64,000 bases of DNA from Annona cherimola (taxonomy: Eukaryota > Streptophyta > Magnoliopsida > Magnoliales > Annonaceae). Below, one piece after another: positions 47,701 to 59,688 of this stretch (its first letter is position 1; the number at the start of each line of letters is the position of its first letter). The translations under genes were made by a program, and so were the position numbers. The notes beneath the pieces were generated by a model, which saw only the letters and a list, made by a program, of their open reading frames with translations, was not told where the DNA came from and ran no database searches. The stretch lies in NCBI GenBank assembly GCA_030490835.1, contig CM059971.1:35884012-35948011 (forward strand), written 5' to 3'.

Positions 47701-48531
47701 TTTTCACAAAAAATACTTCTAAACTAGTTAAGTTTACTCCTACAAGATTTTTGTAATAAAAAACTATGATTATGAAAGATAAACAAGAAGGGATTTGGCT
47801 TATAGGATAAATTGATTTCTTCATGCTAGACCACTTAAACGTAAGCAATGATTTGGACATGGTTCATCAGTTTGAAATGATATTAGAAAAGTTTTGATTT
47901 CCTTTAGATAAGAAAATACGTTGAGAATGTCTTGAAAAATATTTATATAGAGGTTGTTAAAAGGGGGTTTAAGGATGACCAACCCGATAAGTTGATTTTA
48001 TAAAATAGTTTGATTTTGAGTTGCTAGAATGACATGCAAAAGGCTATGCAAGCCTCTCTTTATGTAAAAATGGCAAGATTGATATGTGGACGAGGATTTG
48101 ATATCAGGGTGGTTGAGAAGGGAATGATACAATTGCATAACCATTGTAAGCAAAAGGTCCCGAAATGGAAACCAAAAAAATGCTAAGAAAATACGTGGTT
48201 TATTCGTGAAAATCCAAAAGCGTTGAAGTTTCTTTATCATAAGAATTTTAATAACTATTATTTTCTCAAGCATTGCAAATGCTTATCAAAAAGTCTTACT
48301 CAAAATATTTTTAAAAGAATTTAAGAAAGGTCATCCTAAAACTAGATTTCAAATGATAACTTGTTTAAAATGGTGTGCTCGCTTTACAAGTTGACACTGT
48401 GGTCCGTGATGTTCTTTTTTCAAAATTATTTAAAAAGACACAGACTACAGCCTGTGATGTTTTTCAAGATGGTTTAAAAGAACACGGGCTGCGGTCTGTG
48501 ATACTTTAAACTACACAAACTGCGGTCTGCG

Positions 48532-49822
48532 TGTTGGAATTCAAGGCAAATTAAGCACAATCCATGTTTTGATGATTAACAATTCAATTTGAGAATTAAT
48601 TGGGTACTAATAAGGTTGCTAAGCTTTGTTAAATGATAAAAACTCAAGTTTCAGAACATAGCAGACCAAGTCGCAGTCCCAAGTTGACTCCAAAAGTGAC
48701 TTCAGATGCATTAAAAGTTCCAACGTTGAAATTGGGCACAGAGACAGGTGAAGTCACAGTTGTAGTCGACTCCACTTGCAACTTAGGTGAAGTCACAGAC
48801 CCAAGTCGACTCCAGATGTGACTTGAGGATAGCATGCAGAAGACTTCGAATCCTCAAAGTCAAGTCGCATTTTCAAGTCGACTCCGCAATGCGACGTCAG
48901 TGAAGTTGAACCTCAAGTCGACCAAAGTATGCGACTTGAGTGATGTTGAAGACCAAGTCAGCCCAAGCAAGCAAATGGCTATGGCAAAATCCCTCAAAGT
49001 TGAAGTATTATTAAGGGAAAACTATATACTAAGGATTTAGACATTAAAAATCAACAAGGACAATCATCCTAAATCAAGGCCACAAGGATTAACCTCTCAT
49101 GAGAAGAAATATATGCTAAGTCTCAAGACTAAATAAGGAAAACCAAGAATATCACATGAAGGACAAGACAAGAGAGGAAAGCGAAGTATCAAGATCACCA
49201 GTAAGAAATCCAAAGTTCCAACATACACACATGGATGGTGAAGTCGCACCCGAAGTCAACCTCACCTGCGACTTGAGTCAAGTCTAAGACCAAGTCGACC
49301 TAAAGGTGGAACTTGAAGTGGAAGCTGAAGACCAAAGTCGCAGCTGAAGTCGACTCTAGCCTGCGACTTGGGTGAAGTCGCATCCGAAGTCGACTCCGAC
49401 TTGCGACTTGGATGAAGTCGCATACCAAGTCGATTCCGCATGCGACTTGGTTCACAACGGTCGAAAAAATTTGAACGTTGGCGCATTAAATGCGCGCCAC
49501 CTACCACCAAGTGTTCGAATTTACTCCTCCATTATAAAAGAGCATTCAAGAGGACGTGAAAGGGGTTATAGAAGCATTCAATAAGCTTATCTTCCACTAT
49601 CTCTAACATTAAAGTGATCTACACCAACTCATAGTGAAGAACTGTGTCTCTTGTTGTGGCTTACTTATCTGCATTTTACTACTTTATTTCTCTTCATATT
49701 CTTCGCTTGTTTTATTAAGGGGATTAAATTAAAAAGGGAGAAAATTTCTATTTAAGTAAAGAATTTTAAAATACTCAATTCACCCCTCCTCTTAGGTTGT
49801 TGCCATAAACTCGGGACCAACA
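48532..49822 (+). repeat. 5' LTR of S1
   Basis: TGTTGGAATTC... to ...CTCGGGACCAACA. GTCGAC palindrome cluster at about 48660-49455. Near its 3' end it has a core promoter at 49480-49540. Confidence 0.95.
49480..49540 (+). promoter_or_regulatory. S1 LTR core promoter: palindrome plus TATA box
   Basis: GGCGCATTAAATGCGCGCC (49480-49498) followed by TATAAAAG (49533-49540), identical in layout to 23620-23680. In the 3' LTR the palindrome has changed (59344-59362) and the TATA has become TATCAAAG. Confidence 0.7.
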
Positions 49823-49824
49823 AG

Positions 49825-49836
49825 TGGTATCAGAGC
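49825..49836 (+). other. Primer-binding site of S1
   Basis: TGGTATCAGAGC, two bases after the 5' LTR; perfect initiator-Met type. Confidence 0.9.
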
Positions 49837-49870
49837 AGGTCTTTGAGTTTAAACCAAAGAGATCTTACAA

Positions 49871-50760
49871 ATGGCATCCCAACAAACTTCCAACCCTGCA
49901 TTCATCAAAGGCCAATCATTTACAAAGTTACTCTTTTTTATGGGAGTAACTTCGGTTATTGGAAGTTAAGAACGAAACAACTTATCATGGCTACGAATAT
50001 TCATGATAGTGTTGTACTACCTATTGATGAAAGAGCCTCCACAGGGTCTGAGGAGGAGGTTAGGACCGTAAAAAGTAACGCAAAAGTCAGGATTTCCTCT
50101 TTTGTGCTCTAATCACATCTGAATATGATAGGGTACCTCATGCCAAACCGCTAAAGAAATATGAGATACACTAACATTTATTTATGAGGGAACTTCTCAA
50201 GTCCAAGGGACGAGAAGAAATATTCTGATTGGAGAGCTAGAAAGTTTTAAAATGCTTGAGACCAAAAATATTTTTGAAATATTTGCTAGATTCTCAAAAT
50301 TATTAATGCTCTAAAAGGTCTCAGGAAAGCTATTTCTGAATCTGATCAGGTTATGAAAATTTTAAGGGCACTACCCGAATCATGGACTCCCGAGGTCACG
50401 GTCATTGAGGAAGCAAAGGACCTAAACACAAGTAGGCTTGAAGATCTTATCAGCTCACTTATGTCACATTAGTTGATAAAGAGGAGGAACGAGAAGCAAC
50501 ATAAAGGCAAAAGAGCAATCGCCTTAAAGGCTGCACAAATTTCAGATGAGTCTACCTCATCTTCTCAAAGCGACAATAAGGAGATTGCTCTACTCACAAG
50601 AAGATTCAGAAAGTTCGTGAGAAAAGGAAAAAACTTCAAGGGTTTCAAAAAAAGAAATTTGAAGGAGGAAAAGAAGGAAGCAACAAAGTGCTACTGGTGT
50701 CAAGGAATGAGGCATATGCATGCCTAATGTCCTACACTCGAGGAGAACAAGACAAGGAAA
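49871..50760 (+). pseudogene. S1 Gag (UBN2-type)
   Basis: ATG at 49871 gives MASQQTSNPAFIKGQSFTK; the frame then shifts to SNFGYWKLRTKQLIMATNIH and LPIDERAS, with further shifts and stops near 50110, 50150 and 50300. Clear Gag blocks: GEL-SFKML and EQVMKIL-type text (about 50220-50370), LEDLISSLMSH. The knuckle at about 50690-50735 reads CYWCQGMRHMHA then a stop before the last Cys. A second part to 51010 contains KCCMATMKEDSSLCLAAMKI, matching the S2 Gag C-terminal region. Non-functional. Confidence 0.85.
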
Positions 50761-51009
50761 CGATGAGAAAAAAAGGACGAAGGCGAAAACAAAAAAATTC
50801 AAAAAGCTAAAGGAAGAGGGATGTACATCAATGAGGAGACATCCACAACTTGCAGCTCATCAAATGAAGATAATGAAGTTACAAATTATGCAAGAAAATG
50901 TTGCATGGCTACAATGAAGGAAGATAGCAGCCTTTGTCTCGCTGCAATGAAAATTTTAGAGGAACAAACCACCTCGATAAAATGCACAAGTAGTGAAGGG
51001 GTATGTCTT

Positions 51010-51220
51010 TAAGCAAAGGCCAACAATATGTGGTTTATGGATAGTGACTGCTCAAGACATATAACGGGAGAAAGATGATTGTTCCACAAGATCAAACTGT
51101 GTAATGAAGGAACGGTTGCATTTGGGAACAACGAAAAAGGTATAATAAAAGGTAAAAAAATGTTTATGAAAATTCAAATGCATGTATTGAGGATGTACAA
51201 TTTGTTGAAGGACTCAAAAC
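51010..51220 (+). pseudogene. S1 protease, active site altered
   Basis: ANNMWFMDSDCSRHITGE corresponds to the copia protease active-site block, but the conserved Asp-Ser-Gly is Asp-Ser-Asp here. A stop follows after GER. The segment ends in EGLKT at the insertion of the solo LTR and continues after it as NNLISISQLCDKG. Confidence 0.85.
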
Positions 51221-52922
51221 TGTTGGTCCCGAGTTAATGGCAAAACCCAAGAGGGGAGGAGTGAATTGGGTTCTTATAAAATTCTTCGGTAAATTAAAAC
51301 TTAACCCTTTGAAAGCTTAATCCCCTTGATTGAAACAAATAGAGAGCAATGAAATAATGAAAGCAATAATGTAAACAGTAGGCAAGATTTATAGTGGTTC
51401 GGGCAACCTCTCCCTACTCCACTCTTCCAAGCTCACACACCGTTGTGACTTGGGTTCCACTATGTATTCTGCGAATACACTTAGAGTCTCTGCTCTTTTT
51501 TAGATTCTAGCTCTAGGGGCATACACAATCAGAGCCTATGCTCTCTTCTAGATTCTAGCTCTAGGGAGCTTATACACTTGATACAAGTAGATGATGAGTT
51601 CAACTCCAATCACAACTCTACTTGCAACGTCTTGGTTTGTTACAACAAACTCAAACCAAGACCAATAACAAGGAATAATGAAAATAAGGAAGATCTACAC
51701 TTTACTGGGTTGTGTAGGCAAGATTCAGCTTGAGGAAAAGTTTGTAGAAGCAACCAGTTGTATATCGTTGACGCTACTTGCAACTTGAAGCTCGTTCTTC
51801 CTTTGAAAGTGTATAGATCACTCAAATTTGGAGAAAAGCAAATGGGAGCTCTTGTTTGCACTTCTTTTCTCTCTTTAGACAATGTAGTATATCTATTCTC
51901 GTTTGCTTGAGTGTCTATTTATAGAATGGGGAAGATTTGAATGTTATAGAAGTGGTTGGCGCGCAATAAATGTTCCAACATTCAAAAATTCGAACGTTGC
52001 TTCCCCAAGTCGTAGGTGGAGTCGACTTCGTTTGCGACTTGGCTTCCCAAGTCGCAACTGGAGTCGACTTCGTGTGCGACTTCAGTTCCGTATTTTTCCA
52101 AGTCTGAGTCTGGGTCGACTTGGTTTCAGACTTGACCTCAAGTCGATCTTGGAGTCGACTTGGGTTGCGACTTGACTCGTTCTTGTGCCGAAAACAGTTT
52201 GACCTTTGTTAGATTACTTTTAGCTTGCTCGTCTTCTTTCCTTCAATAATATTTTGTAGACCTTGTGAAGCTTGAAAACTTGTATGGTTGATTTTGCCTT
52301 TGATTCATTAATCTTCATATCTTGAATCTCTTTAACTTGAAATATGCTTGAAGCTTTGCCTTGGACTTGAGAGACTTAAGTTGATAATGAGCTTGTACCC
52401 TTGATTTAGATTTGAGAAAACTCAAGTTGAATCTTGGAATGAGCTTGAATCTGCATCTTTGAACTTTGAACACCTCAAGTCGATCTCGGGGTCGACTTCG
52501 TCTGCGACTTCACCCAAGTCGTAACTGGAGTCGACTTCGTCTGCGACTTCGGTATTTTTGTGCCCCAGATTCAACTCTAGAATGATTTTTCCATTTGGAG
52601 TCGATGCTGGAGTCGACTTCGTTTGCGACTTGGCTTCCCAAGTTGCAAGTGGAGTCGACTTGGCCTGCGACTTCACCTGCTCTTCTTCTATTTTCAAAAC
52701 TGGTCGTGGGGTTCAATTTGGAGTCGAGGATGGAGTCGACTTTGGGATCGACTTCACCCTAAGTCAAAGTCCAAGTCGACTTGGAAATCGACTTGGCTAT
52801 TTCATTCCTTAAAACATTCAACAAAATCATTAGTATTCACTTTATGCTCAAATTTAACTTTGTTAATCATCAAAACTCATGCTTTGGTCAATTTTGTTTT
52901 GTTTTGAACATTGTTTCCAATA
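51221..52922 (-). mobile_element. Solo Sirevirus LTR inside S1 (minus orientation)
   Basis: Flanked by AAAAC (51216-51220, 52923-52927). Minus-sense start TATTGGAAACAATG (TG changed to TA), end GGGACCAACA. Same family as 22701-24311. Palindrome cluster at about 52005-52800. Removing it rejoins the S1 protease / integrase frame. Confidence 0.9.
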
Positions 52923-52927
52923 AAAAC

Positions 52928-54297
52928 AACTTAATTAGCATTAGCCAATTGTGTGATAAAGGTTACAAAGTTGTATTTGAATCTTTTGTATGCAATGTAT
53001 TTAATGATGATCACATAGTCTTTAGTGGCAAAAGACATGAAAATATATATTTGGTTTGTCTTGATGAACTTGATGGAAAATGTCTAATAGCCATTGAAAA
53101 TTATCCATGGATATGGCATAAAAGGCTTAGACATATAAACATGTCAAATATTAAAATCTTGTAGAAAAATAGCCTAGTGGAAGGATTACCAAAGCTTAAA
53201 TATGTCAAAGACAAAATTTGTAAAGCTCATCAACTATCCAAGCAACCCAAGACGCCATTTTCCACCAAAAAAAATCTCAACAACTAGGCCACTTGAACTA
53301 TTACATATGGATCTTTACGGGTCATCGGACATTTTAACTCTTTGTGAGAAAAAGTACGTATTCGTTATAGTTGATGATTTTTCAAGATTTACATGGATAA
53401 ATTTTTTTTCTAGCAAAGATGAAATATTTTCTATGTTTGTCACGTTTTCAAATTTGGTGAAAAATGAAAAACAGAACACAATTATTTCCATTAGAAGTGA
53501 TCATGGTGGTGAATTTGAAAATAAACGATTTATAGAATTTTACAATGAGAAAGAAATTCACCATATATTTTCTGCACCAAGAACTCCCCAACAAAATGGA
53601 GTAGTTGAAAGGAAAAACAGGCAATACAAGAGATGACTAGAACTATGCTAAATGAGAGCAAATTGTCTAAAAGATTTAGAGGTGAAGCTGTAAGTATAGT
53701 ATGTCATGTACTAAACCGTGTTATGATAAGAGTTATCTTGAAAAAGACCCCATATGAACTATGAAAAGGAAGAAAACCAAACATATCATATTTTCATGTT
53801 TTTGGATGTATGTGTTATGTGTTGAAGAATGAAAAAACTAACTTGGAAAATTATATGCTAAAAGTGATTATGTGATATTTCTCGGTTATTCATCAAATAG
53901 TAAAGCATATAGAGTCTCTAATAAGAAAAATCAAATAATAGAAGAATCAATACATGTTGTATTTGATGAATTTAACCAAAATTCAAAAAAGGACGATGAG
54001 TTGAGTGATGTAGATGAGGCGTCAAGGAATCCAAAGGTGGAACGACTAGACCAACAAGGAGAAGCCAAAGTAAAGCAAAAAAATTACATGGAGGAAAAGG
54101 TAAGTGAAGGTAACAATTCTTATAAACCTCTAACTGATTTGAAATTAAAAAATGACCATCCAATTGAGCAAGTTATTGGTAATATCTATGAAGCAGTAAA
54201 AACTAGGAGGTCAAGACATAATATTTATGTAGAATTTGCTTTTGCGTCGAAAATTGAACAAACTTCCATTGATCAAGCTCTTAGTGATAAAAACTGA
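52928..54297 (+). pseudogene. S1 integrase and linker to RT
   Basis: After NLISISQLCDKGYKVVFES come WIWHKRLRHINMSNI and KICKAHQLSKQP (zinc zone, frame break near 53165), then LLHMDLYGSSDI (first catalytic Asp), YVFVIVDDFSRFTWI, ISIRSDHGGEFENKRF (second Asp), APRTPQQNGVVERKNR (Glu, with the E152-like position kept). A stop cuts the frame at 53634. The linker resumes at about 53870 with FLGYSSNSKAYRVSNKKNQI and VVFDEFNQNSKKDDELSD. All three integrase catalytic residues are visible though the frame is broken. Confidence 0.9.
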
Positions 54298-55757
54298 ATT
54301 ATTGCCATGCAAGAAGAGTTAAATCAATTTGAAAGAAATACTGTATGCCACCTAGTCTAGACCCAAGGATTGCACAGTTATTGACACAAAATAGATTTTT
54401 AGGAACAAATTAGATAAAAGTGGACTTGTGGTTAGAAACAAGGTCAGTTTGGTAGCCAAAAGATATTTTTAAGAAGAGGGAATTGATTTTGAAAAATCCT
54501 ATGCTCCTATGGCTAAATTAGAAGACATAAGTATCCTACTAGCTTTTGCTTCTCACATGAATTTTAAATTGTTTCAAATGGATATGAAAATTACATTTTT
54601 GAATGGATACTTAAATGAGGAAGTATATGTTGAACAACCTCCTGGATTTAAAGAAAAGGATCAATCAAAATACATTTTCAAATTAACCAAAGCTTTATAT
54701 GGACTCAATCAAGTTCCACGAGCTTGGTATGAAATGTTAAGTATGTTTTGATTGATCATGGCTTTCAAAGAGGAAAAGTTGATACAACATTATTCATTAA
54801 GTATAAGGACAAAAATATTTTAATTGTTCAAAGTTATGTCGATGATATAATATTTGTGCTACTAATGAAACTCTATGTCAAGAATTTTTTGAGATTATGC
54901 AGAATGAATTTGAAATGAGCATGATGGGTGAGTTGAACTTCTTCATTGGACTACAAATTAAGCAACTAGCGGAAGGGATCTTTATAAACCAGCCAAATAC
55001 GTCTAAGAGATGTTGAAGAAATTCGGAATGCAAAATGGCAAAGATGTAAACACGCTAGTGAGGTCAACCATCAAGATTGTAAATCTATTGAACAAAAACT
55101 ATATAGAAGCATGATAGATTCTTTATTATATTTGACTGCTTCAAGACTGGATATTTTGTTTAGTATTTGCATGTGTTTTAAATTCCAATTATGTCCAAAA
55201 GAATCATATCTAATAGCTGTAAAAATAATTTTCAGATATTTAATCAAAATCACTAATCTATGGTTGTGGTATCCAAAGAGGTCAACATTTGAACTAATCA
55301 GCTACTCGGATGCGGATTTTGCCGGTTACAAAGTATATAGAAAAAGCACTAGTGGAACATGTCAGTTTCTTGGAAATATGTTGGTTTCATGATTTTTAAG
55401 TAATAGACTAGTGTTGCTCTATCTACCGCGGAAGCCGAATACATAGCCGCCGAGAGTTGCTGTGCCCAATTACTTTTGATGAAACAATAACTTAAGGATT
55501 ATAGTATTGATTATCATGACATTTCAATTAGATATGATAATACAAGTACTATCTGTTTGACTAAAAATCCTGTGTTGCATTCTAGAACAAAGCATATAGA
55601 TGTAAGATATCATTTCATCCGTGAACATGTTGAAAATCATGATATTTGTCTAGAGTATGTTAAAACTGAGGACCAAATTGCTGACATTTTCACCAAACCA
55701 TTAGCAAAGGAACCATTTTATAAGATTAGAAATGATATGAGTATGATCGAAATTGAT
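54298..55757 (+). pseudogene. S1 reverse transcriptase and RNase H
   Basis: RT: MAKLEDISILLAFASHMNFK, QMDMKITFLNGYLNEEVYVE, ALYGLNQVPRAWYEML, catalytic YVDD at 54835-54846, then a one-base frameshift after DDIIF; GELNFFIGLQIKQLAEGIF. RNase H: MIDSLLYLTASRLDILFSIC, LISYSDADFAGYKVYRKS, frame break, VALSTAEAEYIAAESCCAQL, RTKHIDVRYHFIREHVENH, KTEDQIADIFTKPLAKEPF, stop at 55757. Closely parallel to S2. Not active because of stops and frameshifts. Confidence 0.9.
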
Positions 55758-56388
55758 TAGGAGTATAATATGATAGGGGGAGCAGATTAGAAAGAACAAA
55801 GAAACCAAGTCAATAAAATCAAGTCGACTCCGATCCGCCCAAGTCGACTTCACCTAAGTCGACTCCATAGAGGCCAAGTCGACTTCGAACAAGGCGAAGT
55901 CGACTCCGCAAGTCAACTTCGGTTAAGGCAAGTCGAATCCAGCGTGCGTCGCTTGGTCTTCCAGCGCAGCCGCCTCTCTCTTCTTCTTATTCTTCCCTTC
56001 TCTTCTTCCCTTCTCCTCATTTCTCTCCCGTGACTAGTTTCCTCTCAGCTCTCGAGCTCTCTCTCTCACACACATTTTTTCCTCTCCAGCACTTCCTCTC
56101 TCTCCTTCTTTCTCGCCTCTCTCTCTCATTCTTTCTCTCTCTTTCTCTCCTGCCACTGTTTGCCACTGCCTACCCCCATTTATCTATCTCTCTCTCTCAG
56201 TTTGTCTCTCAGCCTGTCTCTCACTCTCTCTCATTTAGCCTCTCTCTCATTCTTTCTCTCTTTCTCTCTTTCCATCTCCTTCTCTCTCTCAGTCCTCCTC
56301 TCTCTCTCATTCTCTCCACAGCGCCTTCTCTCTCTCACAGCTTCCATCAAAACCCTCAGATAATCCTCAAATAATTCATTCAAGATCA
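55758..56388 (+). promoter_or_regulatory. S1 module before ORF3: PPT-like tract, GTCGAC palindromes, CT-rich leader
   Basis: Right after the pol stop is ATAGGGGGAGCAG (about 55774), a PPT-like tract; then six AAGTCGACT-type motifs (55820-55935); then a CT-rich tract of about 360 bp (55975-56345) with CTCTCTCT runs; then the ORF3 ATG at 56389. S2 has the same arrangement. Frames 56030-56374 in this tract are low-complexity and not genes. Confidence 0.55.
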
Positions 56389-58036
56389 ATGGCACCAACG
56401 ACAGTTGCCAAACCTTCCAAATTACCCATATCTAGGTCATCCCAGTCCAACACTAGCGAGGTAGTGCCCCAATGGCAACGGACACCATCCAAAAGGGTCC
56501 GAGAGGAGGCTACTATATCCGCGGGACGCCGAGTACAATTTCGGGAAGGAAATCCATCTACATCTGCTCCCAAACACGAGAATTCATCAGCAGAATCAAG
56601 TAGTGACACCGAATCTGCAGGAAATAGGCAAGGGACGCCAACTCAGAAGGGAAAAGTTCTAAAAATGCCCACCACCTACTTTAGAACTGACAGGCAACAC
56701 AGTCGGTTCTATCAGCATTTTTATGAGCATAAGATTTTCATTCCCAAGATTATAGATTTTAAATTTCTAAGTGATTTTGAGTTTGGGTTTGAAGAGTTGC
56801 TGGACTTTCAAGGGTGGACTAGCCTGATAAGGGCGGATGATCAGATATACCCTGATCTAACCAGATTGTTCTACTACCTATGGGATCAAGAGTATTACAG
56901 TACATATGTCAAGGGGATTGAGATTAATCTGGAAATTTGAAGTGCAATATGTAGGAATAATGCAATTCATCGAATTGCAAATATTTTGGAGGTCCCAGAA
57001 GTAAATGAACGGATTCCAGATGGGTTGTCACTCACACAGATGTTCAACCAACTGACTAATAGCAACAAGTACCATACGGGGATAAAGTTTCTTCATTACA
57101 TGGATCTATCCTCCAGACTACGGGTTCTCAGGCTACTTGATTGCACACTGCATATATCCTAAGGGAGGAGGCCGTAATCAGGTGAATCCTCAAGAGGCTA
57201 AAATTTTATGGAAGGTGGCAAATCGGGTCAAAATCAGCCTACCTAGACTGTTGTTGGAAGCTCTAGCATCCAAGAAGGAAAATCCACGTTGAGTCTTGCC
57301 TTACGGGATGTGGATTACCAAGATTATGAGTTTTCTTGGGGTAAATTTGGATGGGGAGCCATTCGAGGTCTTAAAGCCCACAAATGCATTCATCCAGGCT
57401 CTTTTGACCCGAATGAAGATCAATCTCGAGGAATTCAGGGCCGAGAGGCTATGAGAGATTATGGGACATGCAGATTAGCCCGCAGAAGCGGGTGATCATC
57501 TTGAGGGGGAGCAGCCACCATAGCCCGAGGCGATTCCATCTCCACCGCATGCACCTGCAAATCCCGCATCACCACACTCCCATGGATACTGTTCTACGTG
57601 AGGTTTTCAGATCCCAGATCCTCATCCACACTCGCCCAACTGGTCTGCTTCAGCTCAAGCTATTCGGGATCATCTTGAACAAATGGAGGATAGGCTTACC
57701 CAATAGTTAGTGGTCATTCATACGACGATGATGGAGATGCACAGTCGCCAAGACAGGATGGATCGAGATTTGAGAACAATCAAGTATAAACTCACGTCAG
57801 GGAGCAGTCGTGGTCATTCGGTGCCGAGTTTACCTGAGATCGGTCCGTACTTTGGAGAATCTGTGAGAGTCAAACCCACTGTTCAGGCTTTCTCATCTTT
57901 CTATTCATCAGTCCATATCCGATGTATCCCACCTACCCATTCTCCCTCATACCCAATCATCGCTTTTCAATTTTTAAAATCCCGATTCCCTTATCTCCTT
58001 TTTGATTCTTTGACAAAAAGGGGGAGAGAGATTTGA
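56389..58036 (+). pseudogene. S1 third ORF (plant-transposon-protein-like, env position), broken
   Basis: MAPTTVAKPSKLPISRSSQS start, Ser/Pro/Arg-rich N-terminus, then MPTTYFRTDRQHSRFYQHFY, EHKIFIPKIIDFKFLSDFEF, ELLDFQGWTSL, YPDLTRLFYYLWD; stop at 56938; resumes with NNAIHRIANILEVPE, SNKYHTGIKFLHYMDLSSR; frameshift near 57155, then further stops; C-terminal MMEMHSRQDRMDRDLRTIKY and a Pro/Ser-rich tail ending LTKRGREI. Colinear with S2 28267-29903 over its whole length, so the gene was inherited by both elements. The domain resembles PF20167 (from memory). The role in the element cycle is unknown; no membrane segment is visible. Confidence 0.7.
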
Positions 58037-58384
58037 GAGGGTTGTCCTAGGTTTAGGACTTAGTTTATTTTTTAAGTTTGGGTAGTATATACATATAGGT
58101 TATTTTCTTTTTGAATCATAATGTATGCAAATGATTGAATATATGACATGGTTTTGTTTCAAATTGTTGTTGTGTTGCAATAACTGAAAGTTTAGAATGC
58201 AATGATTGAATGATTTAATGATACTTGGCATGAATTTGTTTGAGCATGAAATGGTGTTTTGATTCATTTGAACCTGGAATGCAGTGATAATGCAATATGT
58301 ATATTCTAAACAACAAAACAAGTATAATACATCACTTTTGAAAGAAAACGAAAGGTATATCTTAAATTAGTTTTGTCAATCATC

Positions 58385-58398
58385 AAAAAGGGAGAGAT
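58385..58398 (+). other. Polypurine tract of S1
   Basis: AAAAAGGGAGAGAT directly before the 3' LTR. An earlier similar tract (AAAAAGGGGGAGAGAGA, about 58014) overlaps the end of ORF3; multiple tracts are a Sirevirus trait. Confidence 0.85.
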
Positions 58399-59688
58399 TA
58401 TTGGAATTCAAGGCAAATTAAGCACAATACATGTTTTGATGATTAACAACTCAATTTGAGAATTAATTGGGTACTAATGAGGTTGCTAAGCTTTGTTAAA
58501 GGATAAAAACTCAAGTTTCAGAATGTAGCAGACCAAGTCGCAGTCCCAAGTCGACTCAGCAATCGACTTAGGTGAAGTCAATTCCCAAGTCGACTCCAGA
58601 AGCGACTTCAGATGCATGAAAAGTTCTAGCATTAAAATTGGGCACGGAGACAGGTGAAGTCGCAGTCGTAGTCGACTCCACTTGCGACTTAGGTGAAGTT
58701 GTAGACCCAAGTCGACTCCAGATGCGACTTGAGTACAACATGCAAAAGACTTCGAATCCTCAAAGTCAAGTCACATTTTCAAGTTGACTCCGCAATGCGA
58801 CTTGAGTGAAGTCGAACCTCAAGTCGACCAAAATATGCGACTTGAGTGATGTTGAAGACCAAGTAAGCCCAAGTAAGCAAATGGCTATGACAAAATCCCT
58901 CAAAGTTGAAGTATTATTAAGGGAAAACTATATACTAAAGATTTGGACATTAAAATCAACAAGGACAATCATCCTAAATCAAGGCCACAGGGATGAACCT
59001 CTCATGAGAAGAAATATATGCTAAGTCTCAAGACTAAACAAGGAAAACCAAGGATATCAAATGAAGAACAAGATAAGAGAGAAAAGTGAATATCAAGATC
59101 ACCAGCAAGAAATCCAAAGTTCCAACATACACACATGGATGGTGAAGTCGCACCCGAAGTCGACCTCGCCTGCGACTTGGGTCAGGTCTAAGACCAAGTC
59201 GACCCAAAGGTGGAACTTGAAGTGGAAGCTGAAGACCAAAGTCGCACTCGAAGTCGACTCCAGCCTGCAACTTGGGTGAAGTCGCATCCGAAGTCCACTC
59301 CACATGCGACTTGGTTCGCAACGGTCGGAAAAATTCGAACGTTGGCACATTAAATGCGTGCCACCTACCACCAAACGTTCGAATTTACTCCTCCATTATC
59401 AAAGAGCATTCAAGAGGACATGCAAGGGGTTAGAGAAACATTCAATAAGCTTACCTTCCACTATCTCTAGTATTAAAGTGATCTACATCAACTCATAGTG
59501 AAGACTTGTGTCTCTTGTTGTGGCTTGCTTATCTGCATTTTACTGCTTTATTTCTCTCCATATTCTCTGCTTGTTTCATTAAGGAGATTAAATTAAAAAG
59601 GAAAATTTTTTTTGTTTAAGTAAAGAATTTTAAAATACCCGATTCACCCCTCCCCTCTTGGGTTGTTGCCATAAACTCGAGACCAACA
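58399..59688 (+). repeat. 3' LTR of S1
   Basis: TATTGGAATTC (TG changed to TA) to GAGACCAACA. Palindrome cluster at about 58535-59320, with a different number of units than the 5' LTR. Confidence 0.95.

Larger units (their letters stand above)
48532..59688 (+). mobile_element. Sirevirus-type Ty1/copia element S1 (plus strand)
   Basis: Target duplication CTGCG (48527-48531) / CTGTG (59689-59693); the unoccupied site in the other giant LTR reads CTGTG, so one T changed to C. LTRs 1291 and 1290 bp differ at about 7 of the first 150 bases by eye. Same gene order as S2, including ORF3. All ORFs have stops or frameshifts. Holds a solo LTR at 51221-52922. Confidence 0.95.

Noticed and set aside
56030..56374. 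Open frames rich in Ser-Leu-Ser-Leu in S1
   Set aside because: Translation of a CT-rich microsatellite leader; no domain and no similarity beyond composition.
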